Assembly: GCA_002305445.1 (NCBI GenBank)
Contig: DBRA01000018.1
Span: forward strand, 1-8,480
Reading direction: 5' to 3'
Source of the DNA: Clostridiales bacterium UBA1380
Lineage (GTDB): Bacteria; Bacillota; Clostridia; Oscillospirales; CAG-272
DNA length: 8,480 nt
A model generated the notes under the pieces. It made no database searches. It saw only the letters and a program-made list of their open reading frames with translations, and was not told where the DNA came from. The translations under genes were made by a program, and so were the position numbers. Shown here piece by piece: positions 1 through 6,593 of the stretch. Each line of letters begins with the position of its first letter. The stretch's first letter is position 1.

Positions 1-17
1 TATGTACCTCTTTCCTT
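1..17 (-). promoter_or_regulatory. Ribosome binding site for a gene just beyond the left edge
   Basis: Read on the minus strand, the last bases before the window edge are AAGGAAAGAGG followed by TACATA. AGAGG (7-11) ends 6 nt from the edge, so a start codon would be expected at or within a few bases of position 0, outside the window. The promoter at 87-115 and the folded leader at 32-71 lie directly upstream, and together they make a complete expression signal for an unseen minus-strand gene. Its identity cannot be read here. Directly after pilB in a T4P locus, a major pilin or another pilus gene is a reasonable guess. Confidence 0.55.
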
Positions 18-31
18 AAATTTAATTTATC

Positions 32-71
32 GGCCCCGCACTTCCGTTTTATCCCGGACTGTGCGGTCGCC
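32..71 (-). promoter_or_regulatory. Stem-loop in the 5' leader of the gene beyond the left edge
   Basis: The minus strand can fold into a long hairpin. GGC (69-71) pairs with GCC (32-34), CCGCAC (61-66) with GTGCGG (36-41), and TCCG (55-58) with CGGA (43-46). The loop is 8 nt (47-54) and two small internal loops separate the helices. It begins about 10 nt after the probable transcription start of the promoter at 87-115 and ends about 15 nt before the RBS. No T-run follows, so it is not an intrinsic terminator. A leader hairpin that protects mRNA or modulates translation is the simplest reading. I do not recognise it as a known riboswitch. Confidence 0.5.
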
Positions 72-86
72 TTTTTTACAAGTAAG

Positions 87-115
87 ATTATAGCACCCGC
101 GGTATTTTTTGTAAA
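87..115 (-). promoter_or_regulatory. Strong sigma70/sigmaA-type promoter reading out of the left edge
   Basis: On the minus strand the -35 hexamer is TTTACA (110-115, 5 of 6 to TTGACA). A 17-nt spacer follows, then a perfect -10 hexamer TATAAT (87-92). The 50 bases upstream of the -35 are almost entirely A and T, which resembles an UP element. The predicted start point is near position 80. This is the best promoter match in the window and gives the downstream gene a transcript independent of the pil operon. Confidence 0.75.
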
Positions 116-240
116 GAGTAAAATAATAATAAAATGAAAATAATATTGATTTTTTAGAAAAAATCCATTAAACCAAATTGGGTAACTCGATTTCAGACAA
201 AGCATACGGAAATAATCATGTAACCGTAACCGGCCGTGCG
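116..240. other. AT-rich intergenic region after pilB with an 18-nt palindrome
   Basis: This stretch separates the pilB stop codon from the promoter of the next gene. It contains a perfect palindrome at 148-165 (GATTTTTT, AG, AAAAAATC), a short TAATAATAAT run near 123-131, and a tandem pair of GTAACC at 220-231. The palindrome has an A/T-only stem and a 2-nt loop, so it would be a weak terminator at best. An operator or simple AT-rich upstream promoter DNA is as likely. I see no GC-stem plus U-tract terminator after pilB and no gene here. Confidence 0.4.
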
Positions 241-1968
241 TCATACGACGACGCGTATCATCTCCTCGTAGCTCGTCTTGCCCTCCTTGACCTTGAGCAA
301 GCCGTCAGCGCGCAGCGTGTACATCCCCTGCCGCAGCGCGACCTTCTTGATCTCGTCCGCGCTCTTGTGCGCGAGGATCAGCTCGATTATCTCCGGCGTT
401 ATCTCCATGACCTCGTGGACGCCCATGCGCCCGCGGTAGCCGGTGTTGTTGCAGCTTATGCAGCCGACGGGCTTGTAGAGCACGACGTCGTCGTCCGGCC
501 CGCAGCCCTCGTCGAACGGGAAGTCGGGTATAAGCTGCTCGAGGTCGCGCCGCTTGTAGTGTACGGCCTCCTTGCACTTCGGGCACAGCACGCGCATCAG
601 TCGCTGCGCCATGACGCCGATGACCGACGACGCGACGAGGAAGCTCTCGACGCCCATCTCGTCGAGTCGCGTCACGGCGCTCGCGGCGTCGTTCGTGTGC
701 AGCGTCGACATGACGAAGTGGCCGGTCAGCGCGCTCTCGACCGCGATTTTCGCGGTCTCCTTGTCGCGTATCTCGCCTATCATGATGATGTCTGGGTCGG
801 AGCGCAGAATGGAGCGCAATCCGCTCTCGAACGTCATTCCGGCGCGGTTGTTGAGCTGTATCTGGTTGACGCCGGAGAAGCGGCGCTCGACCGGGTCCTC
901 GAGCGTTATGATGTTTCTGTCCTCGGTGTTGAGCTGCTGCAGTATCGCGTAAAGCGTCGTCGATTTGCCCGAGCCCGTCGGGCCCGTGACGAGCACGAAG
1001 CCGTACGGCTTCGATATCATGCGCTGTATCAGCGCGTAGTTGTACGGGTTGTAGCCGAGCTGTTCGAGAGTGATGTTTGTCGAGTTGCGGACGAGCAGTC
1101 GCATCGTGATTTTTTCGCCGTAGACGCCGGGCAGGGAAGCGATGCGGATGTCGATGATCCTGTCGTCGACGCGGACGGTCGCGCGTCCGTCGAGCGGTAT
1201 GCGCCGCTCGGCTATATCCATCGAACCCATGATTTTTATGCGCGAAAGTATCGCCGCCTGCATCTTGACCGGCTGCTGCATGACCTCATGGAGCACGCCG
1301 TCGATGCGGAACCGGATGCGCAGGTACTTCTCCTGCGGCTCGATATGAATGTCGCTCGCTCCCGCGCGCACCGCGCTGTCTATCATCTGGTTGACGAAGT
1401 TGACGGCGGGCTTGTCGTCGATGTCGTCGGGCACGGCCGCCAGATCGGTCGGCGCGTCCGCGCTGACCATATCTTCGTCGGAAACGGTGATGTTGTTCGA
1501 TGCGTTGACGTAGTTCTGAATCGCGTCGCGCAGGTCGGAGTCGGACACGATGACGGGCTTGACGCTGTAGCCGGTCAGTATCTGAAGGTCGTCTATCGCG
1601 ACGATGTCGTCCGGGTTCTTCATCGCGACGAGCAGCGTGCGTCCGTCCTTGCGGATCGGCAGAAGCTGGTACTTCTGCGCCTCCTCCGGCGTAATCAGGC
1701 TGACCGCGGCGATGTCGATGCCGATTTCGTTGAGCGAAACGGCGCTGTAACCGAACTTGCGCGCCATCGCGTTGGCGATGTCGACCTCGGTGCAGTACCC
1801 GAGCTTGACGAGTATCTCGCCGAGCTTTTCGCCGTTCTGCTTCTGAATCTGCAGCGCTTCGTTTATCTGGTCGGAGGTGATCTTCCCCATTTCGATGAGG
1901 ACGGTGCCGAGATCGAGGGCCTTCTTTTTTCCGGTAAACGGCTGGGTCGGATTGTTCTTCTGCTCCAT
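241..1968 (-). CDS. pilB: PilB-family type IV pilus extension ATPase
   Basis: This is the cytoplasmic hexameric motor that powers pilin addition at the PilC platform. The 575-residue protein is of usual family length. Residues 17-75 form an N-terminal MshEN/T2SSE_N-type domain with a doubled LG..L...G pattern (L20-G21 and L49-G50). The ATPase domain carries DIAERR (251-256), Walker A GPTGSGKST (329-337), Asp box TLEDPVE (355-361), Walker B DPDIIMIGE (391-399) and His box GHFVMSTLHT (416-425). A zinc-binding tetracysteine is intact at C462, C465, C503 and C506 and is typical of PilB/GspE rather than PilT. The MshEN ligand positions look altered (D19 and K71). The ATG at 1968 has only a weak, distant Shine-Dalgarno (AGGCGG, 13 nt away). 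The gene is the last visible in the operon, 116 nt after pilO, with its own candidate promoter. The family assignment is firm; extension rather than another secretion role is inferred from the neighbours. Confidence 0.96.
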   Translation of the reverse strand: MEQKNNPTQPFTGKKKALDLGTVLIEMGKITSDQINEALQIQKQNGEKLGEILVKLGYCTEVDIANAMARKFGYSAVSLNEIGIDIAAVSLITPEEAQKYQLLPIRKDGRTLLVAMKNPDDIVAIDDLQILTGYSVKPVIVSDSDLRDAIQNYVNASNNITVSDEDMVSADAPTDLAAVPDDIDDKPAVNFVNQMIDSAVRAGASDIHIEPQEKYLRIRFRIDGVLHEVMQQPVKMQAAILSRIKIMGSMDIAERRIPLDGRATVRVDDRIIDIRIASLPGVYGEKITMRLLVRNSTNITLEQLGYNPYNYALIQRMISKPYGFVLVTGPTGSGKSTTLYAILQQLNTEDRNIITLEDPVERRFSGVNQIQLNNRAGMTFESGLRSILRSDPDIIMIGEIRDKETAKIAVESALTGHFVMSTLHTNDAASAVTRLDEMGVESFLVASSVIGVMAQRLMRVLCPKCKEAVHYKRRDLEQLIPDFPFDEGCGPDDDVVLYKPVGCISCNNTGYRGRMGVHEVMEITPEIIELILAHKSADEIKKVALRQGMYTLRADGLLKVKEGKTSYEEMIRVVV

Positions 1969-2013
1969 ATGAAAGCATCTACCGCCTAACTTTTCCTTGA
2001 TTTATAAAAGCTT

Positions 2014-2047
2014 CGCGCCCGAAACTTTATCAGGCTTCGGACGCGCG
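2014..2047 (-). promoter_or_regulatory. Bulged GC-rich inverted repeat between pilO and pilB
   Basis: The minus strand contains CGCGC-GT-CCGAA (2036-2047), a 12-nt loop, then TTCGGGCGCG (2014-2023). This is a 10-bp stem with a 2-nt bulge. It overlaps the spacer and -10 of the candidate pilB promoter. A short CTTTTAT follows two bases after the stem, so weak attenuation of read-through from pilO is possible. A protein operator or an mRNA processing site would also fit. The complementarity is seen directly; the role is inferred. Confidence 0.4.
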
Positions 2048-2055
2048 AATGTCAA
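2026..2055 (-). promoter_or_regulatory. Candidate internal promoter for pilB
   Basis: On the minus strand a perfect -35 TTGACA (2050-2055) is followed after 18 nt by GATAAA (2026-2031), which matches TATAAT at 4 of 6 positions. The start point would fall near 2018, leaving a leader of about 50 nt before the pilB ATG. It lies in the largest gap among the pil genes visible here, which supports separate control of the extension motor. The -10 is imperfect, so confidence is moderate. Confidence 0.42.
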
Positions 2056-2084
2056 AAGACTGCTTGAGCCATTTATTGCATTTT

Positions 2085-2606
2085 TTATCTGAAATATGTG
2101 CTGACGCTGAGCGTCACGCTCAGCTCGTCGCCCGTCTCCGGCGACGATATGCTCACCTTGCTTACGGTGTAGAGCCGCTCCGCGGTCGTCAGCGTGTCGA
2201 GTATGCTTATCAGCTTCGGATAGGTGCATTTTAACGAAATCGTGGCGGGCATTTCGTTCGCGACGTTGTTCTGGAAACGCTCCGCGAACGTGATCGAGCG
2301 CAGCGCGCCGTCGCCGACCGTCTCGCTGATGAAGTCGATGACGCCGGGTTCGTCCGGCGCTGTCGGTATCTTCGTCGTCGCCTGCGCCATCAGATAGTCG
2401 ATGCTCGCCTGCTTCGCCTGTATCGCGCGAAGCTCCGCGATCTGCGAGCGGTAGCTGTCGGCTAACGCCTCCTGCTCCGATATCAGGCCGCGCATGAGGT
2501 AGAAGTTGCGTATGTCGAGACCGGTCAGCACGACAAGGCCGACCGTGATAAGCGCGAGCATCACGATAAGCAGCGTCTTTGCGTCAAGAGAAATGTTTTT
2601 GTTCAT
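2085..2606 (-). CDS. pilO: PilO-like type IV pilus alignment subcomplex protein
   Basis: PilO is an inner-membrane protein that pairs with PilN and links the cytoplasmic PilM and the motor platform to outer parts of the machine. The 173-residue product has the family layout: a short cytoplasmic N-terminus, one membrane helix (about 11-30, TLLIVMLALITVGLVVLTGL), a coiled-coil stretch (about 38-66) and a C-terminal region (about 86-173) compatible with the ferredoxin-like fold of PilO. The chosen ATG at 2606 lies just before the membrane segment and 10 nt after AAGGAG (2617-2622), which overlaps the pilN stop codon. The reading frame is open further upstream, but that part overlaps pilN and reads as arginine-rich shadow sequence. 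Sequence conservation in this family is low, so the call rests on size, topology and position directly after pilM and pilN. Confidence 0.85.
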   Translation of the reverse strand: MNKNISLDAKTLLIVMLALITVGLVVLTGLDIRNFYLMRGLISEQEALADSYRSQIAELRAIQAKQASIDYLMAQATTKIPTAPDEPGVIDFISETVGDGALRSITFAERFQNNVANEMPATISLKCTYPKLISILDTLTTAERLYTVSKVSISSPETGDELSVTLSVSTYFR

Positions 2607-2622
2607 GACATAAGCGCTCCTT
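2603..2622 (-). promoter_or_regulatory. pilO RBS with an overlapping two-codon mini-ORF
   Basis: AAGGAG (2617-2622) is followed after 5 nt by ATG TCA TGA (2603-2611), a start-Ser-stop mini-ORF. Its TGA overlaps the true pilO ATG as ATGA. The pilO ATG is 10 nt from the same Shine-Dalgarno, so the decoy start has the more usual spacing. Ribosomes may reach pilO directly or by reinitiation. Confidence 0.4.
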
Positions 2623-3211
2623 ATTCTTCGTTCCAGACGACATTGTCCTTGGCGGCGGCGTTGAGTATCTCGATTTTCAGGTTGAACGAGACGACGCTCG
2701 ACGTGTTGGCCTCGGATTCGGTCGTGTTCGTGCATTTGATCTCGCCGATGTCCTCGAAGCCCTGCAGCGTCGTTATCCAGAGCGTGACGTCGTTGAAGTC
2801 GGAGGCGTTGCCGGACAGGTCGCACGCGGTCGTCATCGCCGTCGTGTCGTATGTGATGTTCATCGTCGATATCTTGACCGATTCGGGCGCAGACTCGGTG
2901 ATCTCGGTCAGAACAGCCGACCACTTCGGCTCGTTGCCGACAATCGTATCGACGTCGGCTATCGTCTTCGTCACCGTGTCGCGTATCTTGCTGTACTGCG
3001 AAAGCGAAGCCAGTTCGCCCGCCAGGCGCGTGTTCTCGTCAACCGCGCGGACATATTCGGCTCTGCGCGCGTTCAATACGAACATGCTCATCAGACAGAG
3101 TATGCCGATTATGATCGCGGTTGATAAAAACGATATCAAAATATCGGTTTTTCGTGCGTTTTTTATCCGTTCTAATTGATACTTTTTGGGGAACAGACTT
3201 ACGTCATACAT
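2621..3211 (-). CDS. pilN: PilN-like type IV pilus alignment subcomplex protein
   Basis: PilN anchors cytoplasmic PilM to the inner membrane and dimerises with PilO outside it. The 196-residue product starts MYDVSLFPKKY. In PilN proteins the cytoplasmic N-terminus carries an IN-L-LP type motif that docks into PilM, and VSLFP (residues 4-8) is in the matching position. One membrane helix spans about residues 24-46, followed by a coiled-coil-prone segment (50-80) and an extracytoplasmic domain (about 95-185). The ATG at 3211 was chosen because AGGAG lies 9 nt upstream and it leaves a short N-tail before the motif. A longer form beginning at a TTG (3253) would overlap the pilM stop and add 14 residues without family features. 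The gene lies 38 nt after pilM, and its stop overlaps the pilO RBS, so the two are probably translationally coupled. The fimbrial assembly (PilN) family call rests on motif, topology and order. Confidence 0.87.
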   Translation of the reverse strand: MYDVSLFPKKYQLERIKNARKTDILISFLSTAIIIGILCLMSMFVLNARRAEYVRAVDENTRLAGELASLSQYSKIRDTVTKTIADVDTIVGNEPKWSAVLTEITESAPESVKISTMNITYDTTAMTTACDLSGNASDFNDVTLWITTLQGFEDIGEIKCTNTTESEANTSSVVSFNLKIEILNAAAKDNVVWNEE

Positions 3212-3249
3212 AAAAACCAACTCCTGACTTCGGTTTTCGCTTATATACG

Positions 3250-4209
3250 TCAACCGAGTTTAACGGCGGCGATGGCAGCGCAGCCGAAATAACGTTCCGC
3301 GGGACAGCCCTTGAATGCGATGACGCTGTTATCCGGCATCGCCTCGTGCACATCGATTCCGCCGATGTTCGCCGATATGTCCGGGAATCTGCGCGATGCG
3401 TCGAAGAACTGCGAGTAAATGTACACGCCGCCTATTTCGTCGTCGTTTTTGATGTTGAAGTAGTTTATCGACGCGCGTATCTCGTTTTCGATCTGTCCGA
3501 CAGCCGCGTCAAGCAGGTCGCTGATGACGTTGTCGTAGTTTGTATGGTTCAGCGCCTCGGAAACGGAATCGTCGAACCGGACGCTGCGGGCGACGACGAT
3601 CCGCTTGTTTTTCAGTATCAGTATGTTCAGCGCGTCGCTGTTGGTATGGACGAACATAAACGGGTTCGCCGTTATGTAATCGGCTAAGACGGAAACGATG
3701 GCGGTCGTGCCGATCGTGACGTCCACGACCGTATAGCTGCCGGCCTTCGGCGATTGAAGCAGGTCGATGACGGCGGTGATGATCGACTGCTTGATCGCGA
3801 CGAGCAGCGCCGACACCTCCGTGTCGTCCTCCGACGGGCCGAGAATGCTGTAGCCGAGCTCCAGCTCCGTCAGCGGAACGGGGATGAATTCCTGTGCCTG
3901 AAGCCTTATGACGTTTTCCTGCCTGTCGTCGTCAACCTTCGGAAAATTGGCGATACGCATTATCGTATCCTGATTCGCGAATTCGATGACGATATTTTTC
4001 GTGTTAAAATGGCCGGTCACAAGGCTGCGGAAGCAGGATGTAAAGACCTCCGGCTTCGCTAAAACGCCGTTATCAAATACGCCGTCGGGCATCTGCACCG
4101 TATTCGCCGCGAGTATCTTCAATTTTCCGTCGGAAAGAGTGACCTCCGCGGCGCGGAGCTCGTTGTCGAAGATCTCAAGCCCTATGACCTTATTGACTTT
4201 ATCCTTCAC
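3250..4209 (-). CDS. pilM: PilM-like actin-fold pilus assembly protein with degenerate nucleotide motifs
   Basis: PilM is a cytoplasmic FtsA-like protein that binds the N-terminus of PilN and contacts the pilus motors. The 319-residue product is somewhat shorter than typical PilM (about 350) and has no signal peptide or membrane helix. Recognisable family features are the N-terminal VIGLEIFDNELRAAEV (8-23), the helix around QENVIRLQAQEFIPVPL (97-113), VVDV (161-164) and the C-terminal AAIAAVKLG. The nucleotide-binding motifs look worn. Phosphate-1 has E12 and F14 where Asp and Gly are usual. The second phosphate loop reads VHTNSDA (187-193) instead of a DIGA-type sequence, and the adenosine loop reads IYSQ (264-267) instead of a GG motif. 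The start is GTG at 4209 with AAAGGA about 10 nt upstream; no ATG in frame fits better. It lies 39 nt after pilC and 38 nt before pilN. Confidence 0.86.
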   Translation of the reverse strand: MKDKVNKVIGLEIFDNELRAAEVTLSDGKLKILAANTVQMPDGVFDNGVLAKPEVFTSCFRSLVTGHFNTKNIVIEFANQDTIMRIANFPKVDDDRQENVIRLQAQEFIPVPLTELELGYSILGPSEDDTEVSALLVAIKQSIITAVIDLLQSPKAGSYTVVDVTIGTTAIVSVLADYITANPFMFVHTNSDALNILILKNKRIVVARSVRFDDSVSEALNHTNYDNVISDLLDAAVGQIENEIRASINYFNIKNDDEIGGVYIYSQFFDASRRFPDISANIGGIDVHEAMPDNSVIAFKGCPAERYFGCAAIAAVKLG

Positions 4210-4248
4210 AGGTAAATCATCCTTTCGGCGCGGCAGCGCGGCTTTTTT

Positions 4249-5457
4249 TCACAGACTGTCCGTATTTATGACAGCGTTGAACATAGGCAGATACAGCGCG
4301 ATCAGCATTCCGCCGACAAGAAGGCCGACGCCGACGAGAACGACCGGTTCGAGCGCCGAACCGAGCGCCTTCGATTCAGTCTCGACATCCTCCTCGTAGA
4401 ACTCGGCTATTTTATCAAGCAGTACGGGCAGCGTGCCCGCTTCCTCGCCTATCGATATCATCTGCGTGACCATCGGCGGGAACAGCCCGCTTTTTTCGAG
4501 CGAGCTTGAAATCGACGCGCCTTCTTCTATCGAGACGATCGCTTCGGCCACGGCCCTCTCGACGAGGTCGGAGCCGGCTGTCGGGCCGGCCGTCTGCAGA
4601 GCCTTGACGATCGGGATACCGCCGTCGATCAGCGTAGCCAGCGTGCGGGCAAATCGCGCGATGACGGATTTTGTTATAATTGATCCGAAGATAGGCAGGC
4701 GCAGCTTGACGTTCTCCCAGAGGTTGTGTCCGACGCGGCTCTTTGCGAAGGCCATGATGCCGATGATGAGAGCGATTATGACGATAATCCATAAGTACCA
4801 GCGCTCGCGAAGGCTATGGCTTACGTTGAATATGAACTGTGAAATCGCGGGAACGCTTGCCGGGTCGCCCGCCATGCCCTCGAAGGTCGGCACGAGCAGC
4901 ACGAGCATTCCTATGAATATGACGATCGCAAAGCATCCTACGACTTTCGGGTACGTCGTCGCGCTCTTTATATCGTCTTTGAGCTTTTTATCCTTGTGGA
5001 GCTGATTTGACATGCGGAGCAGGGTGGTCTCGAGAAGTCCTCCGGCCTCTCCCGCGCGGACCATCGATAAATAAAGGCTGTTGAAAATTTTCGGGAATTT
5101 TGCGAACGCGTCAGTCAGCGTTGAGCCGCCTTCGACATCGCCTGTTATTGTGTTCAGCGCGTTTGCGAGGGTCGGATTGGTGCACTGTTTGGCCAGCGTT
5201 GAAAGCGCGCGCGTGACCGGTATGCCGGTTGAGAGCATCGTCGAGAGCTGACGAGAGAAAAGCGCAAGTTCCGTGAGCGTGACTTTTTTCTCGCCCAGAG
5301 AGAGCTTTTTCGGCACCTCGGCCCACTCAGTCAGGTTCACCGGCACATAACCCATCTCTTTGAGCTTTTCGAGCGCGACGTCATTCGACGGCGCAGCAAG
5401 CTCGCCCTTTATCATAGCGCCGGATTTGTCCATGGCTTCATATTTGAATTGAGGCAA
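4249..5457 (-). CDS. pilC: PilC-family inner-membrane platform protein (GspF/T2SF family)
   Basis: PilC is the polytopic inner-membrane platform on which PilB and PilT act to add or remove pilins. The product is 402 residues, the usual family length. It has the two tandem T2SSF domains (about 65-190 and 268-391), each four-helix cytoplasmic bundle followed by membrane segments: about 174-193, 222-238 and 371-391. Family motifs include RAGEAGG (about 134-140), IGEEAGTL (336-343) and the C-terminal LEPVVLVGVG and LYLPMF. The TTG at 5457 is preferred because GGAGG (5465-5469) sits 7 nt before it and the product begins MPQFKYEAMDKSG, the classic N-terminus of the family. The ATG at 5463 is only 1 nt from the same GGAGG and would add two residues. 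The gene begins 47 nt after pilT. GspF of a type II secretion system is the alternative, but PilT and PilMNO beside it favour T4P. Confidence 0.95.
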   Translation of the reverse strand: MPQFKYEAMDKSGAMIKGELAAPSNDVALEKLKEMGYVPVNLTEWAEVPKKLSLGEKKVTLTELALFSRQLSTMLSTGIPVTRALSTLAKQCTNPTLANALNTITGDVEGGSTLTDAFAKFPKIFNSLYLSMVRAGEAGGLLETTLLRMSNQLHKDKKLKDDIKSATTYPKVVGCFAIVIFIGMLVLLVPTFEGMAGDPASVPAISQFIFNVSHSLRERWYLWIIVIIALIIGIMAFAKSRVGHNLWENVKLRLPIFGSIITKSVIARFARTLATLIDGGIPIVKALQTAGPTAGSDLVERAVAEAIVSIEEGASISSSLEKSGLFPPMVTQMISIGEEAGTLPVLLDKIAEFYEEDVETESKALGSALEPVVLVGVGLLVGGMLIALYLPMFNAVINTDSL

Positions 5458-5463
5458 ATACAT

Positions 5464-5470
5464 CCCTCCC
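5464..5470 (-). promoter_or_regulatory. Strong RBS that decides the pilC start
   Basis: The minus strand reads GGGAGGG directly before an ATG (5461-5463). The GGAGG core is only 1 nt from that ATG but 7 nt from the in-frame TTG at 5457. Normal Shine-Dalgarno spacing therefore points to the TTG. Confidence 0.6.
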
Positions 5471-5504
5471 GGTCATGAGTAAATGCGTCGGCGGGCCGCT
5501 CCGC

Positions 5505-6587
5505 TCAATACAGTCCGCTCGTTTTAAGCAGGCGTTCGAACTCGACGGAGTCGACGCAGAAGCTTTTCGCCGTCTCCGGCGATATCTTCCGCTGCAGCAC
5601 AAGGTTTATCAGCGCCTGGTCCATCGTCTGCATGCCGATGTTGGCGGATGTCTGGATTGTCCCGTATAACTGGTGTTCCTTGTTTTCGCGTATCTGCGCG
5701 CGTATCGCGGAGGTGGCGGTCATGTACTCCACCGCCGCCGTACGTCCGCCCTTTATCATCGGAACGAGCTGCTGCGAAATGACGGAAACGAGCGTGTTCG
5801 CAAGCTGGATTCTGATCTGCGCCTTCTGCGTATCCGGGAACGAGTCGATGATGCGCGATATGGTGAGCGGCGCCGTCTGCGTGTGAAGGGTAGAGAACAC
5901 AAGGTGTCCCGTTTCGGCCGCGGTGATGGCCGTCTGTATCGACTCGAGGTCGCGCATCTCGCCTATCATGATGATGTCAGGGTCGTGGCGCAGCACCTGG
6001 CGCAGCGCGTTCGCGAATGAAAGCGTGTCTATACCGATTTCGCGCTGGCGTACGGTCGCCATCTTATGCGGGTGCAGGTATTCGATCGGGTCCTCGACAG
6101 TCACGATGTTGACCGGACGAGTCCGGTTTATGTAGTCGATCATCGCCGCGAGCGTCGTCGATTTGCCTGCGCCTGTCGGCCCGGTGACGAGAATGAGCCC
6201 CTTGTTAAGGTTGCAGATACGCTTGAGGTCGGCCGGCAGCGAAAGCTGATCAAGCTCCGGAATGCGGAAGGGCACGACGCGGTAGACGACCGCGAGCGTG
6301 CCGCGCTGATGGATGACGTTGCCGCGGAAGCGCGCGAGTCCCGCGATGGAATGCGTGAAGTCGAGCTCCAGAGTCTCTTCGAGCGTCTTTATCTGCGACG
6401 GCGCGAGCGAAGAATAGAGCAGGTTTTGTACGTCGTCGGGCTTCAGCACGGGGAACTCGAGCGGCGTCATTTTACCGTCGATGCGGACGATCGGCGGAGC
6501 GGCGGGGACAAGATGAAGGTCGGAGCCGCGCTGCTCCACCGCAATTTTAAGCAGCGCGTCTATATCGACCGGATATGTTGATTCCAT
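5505..6587 (-). CDS. pilT: PilT-family type IV pilus retraction ATPase
   Basis: PilT is the cytoplasmic hexameric ATPase that disassembles the pilus and drives twitching motility and DNA or surface retraction. The 360-residue product matches the family length and lacks both the MshEN domain and the tetracysteine of PilB. It carries the PilT N-terminal GSDLHL (21-26), Walker A GPTGAGKST (136-144), Asp box VTVEDPIEY (162-170), Walker B DPDIIMIGE (202-210), His box TGHLVFSTLHT (226-236) and the PilT-specific AIRxxIRE signature as AIRAQIRE (294-301), which is required for retraction in studied homologues. All catalytic residues appear intact. The ATG at 6587 lies 6 nt after the stop of the upstream gene. 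No Shine-Dalgarno is visible, since the leader is part of an AT-rich segment, so translational coupling is likely. PilU-type paralogues are the closest alternative, but the full AIRxxIRE motif favours PilT. Confidence 0.96.
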   Translation of the reverse strand: MESTYPVDIDALLKIAVEQRGSDLHLVPAAPPIVRIDGKMTPLEFPVLKPDDVQNLLYSSLAPSQIKTLEETLELDFTHSIAGLARFRGNVIHQRGTLAVVYRVVPFRIPELDQLSLPADLKRICNLNKGLILVTGPTGAGKSTTLAAMIDYINRTRPVNIVTVEDPIEYLHPHKMATVRQREIGIDTLSFANALRQVLRHDPDIIMIGEMRDLESIQTAITAAETGHLVFSTLHTQTAPLTISRIIDSFPDTQKAQIRIQLANTLVSVISQQLVPMIKGGRTAAVEYMTATSAIRAQIRENKEHQLYGTIQTSANIGMQTMDQALINLVLQRKISPETAKSFCVDSVEFERLLKTSGLY

Positions 6588-6593
6588 TAACGT

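Noticed and set aside
32..71. Leader stem-loop as a c-di-GMP or other known riboswitch
   Set aside because: It is a single ~40-nt interrupted hairpin without the conserved cores of GEMM, c-di-GMP-II or preQ1 elements that I can recall.
148..165. AT palindrome as the pil operon terminator
   Set aside because: The stem is almost wholly A-T with a 2-nt loop, so hairpin stability would be poor. It is kept only as an unexplained palindrome.
1286..1978. Minus-strand 230-codon frame starting 10 nt upstream of pilB
   Set aside because: It is an out-of-frame, arginine-rich shadow of pilB with no family features.
178..1989. 603-codon plus-strand open frame opposite pilB
   Set aside because: It is antisense to a gene with every PilB motif intact. 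Its product is Arg/Val/Asp-rich without domains, as expected from the complement of GC-rich coding DNA.
2607..2924. Upstream extension of pilO within pilN
   Set aside because: It would overlap pilN by about 300 nt, reads as Arg/Asp/His-rich shadow sequence, and ignores the clear AAGGAG before the ATG at 2606.
3212..3253. Longer pilN from a TTG at 3253
   Set aside because: The ATG at 3211 has AGGAG at 9 nt and gives the expected short N-terminus before the VSLFP motif.
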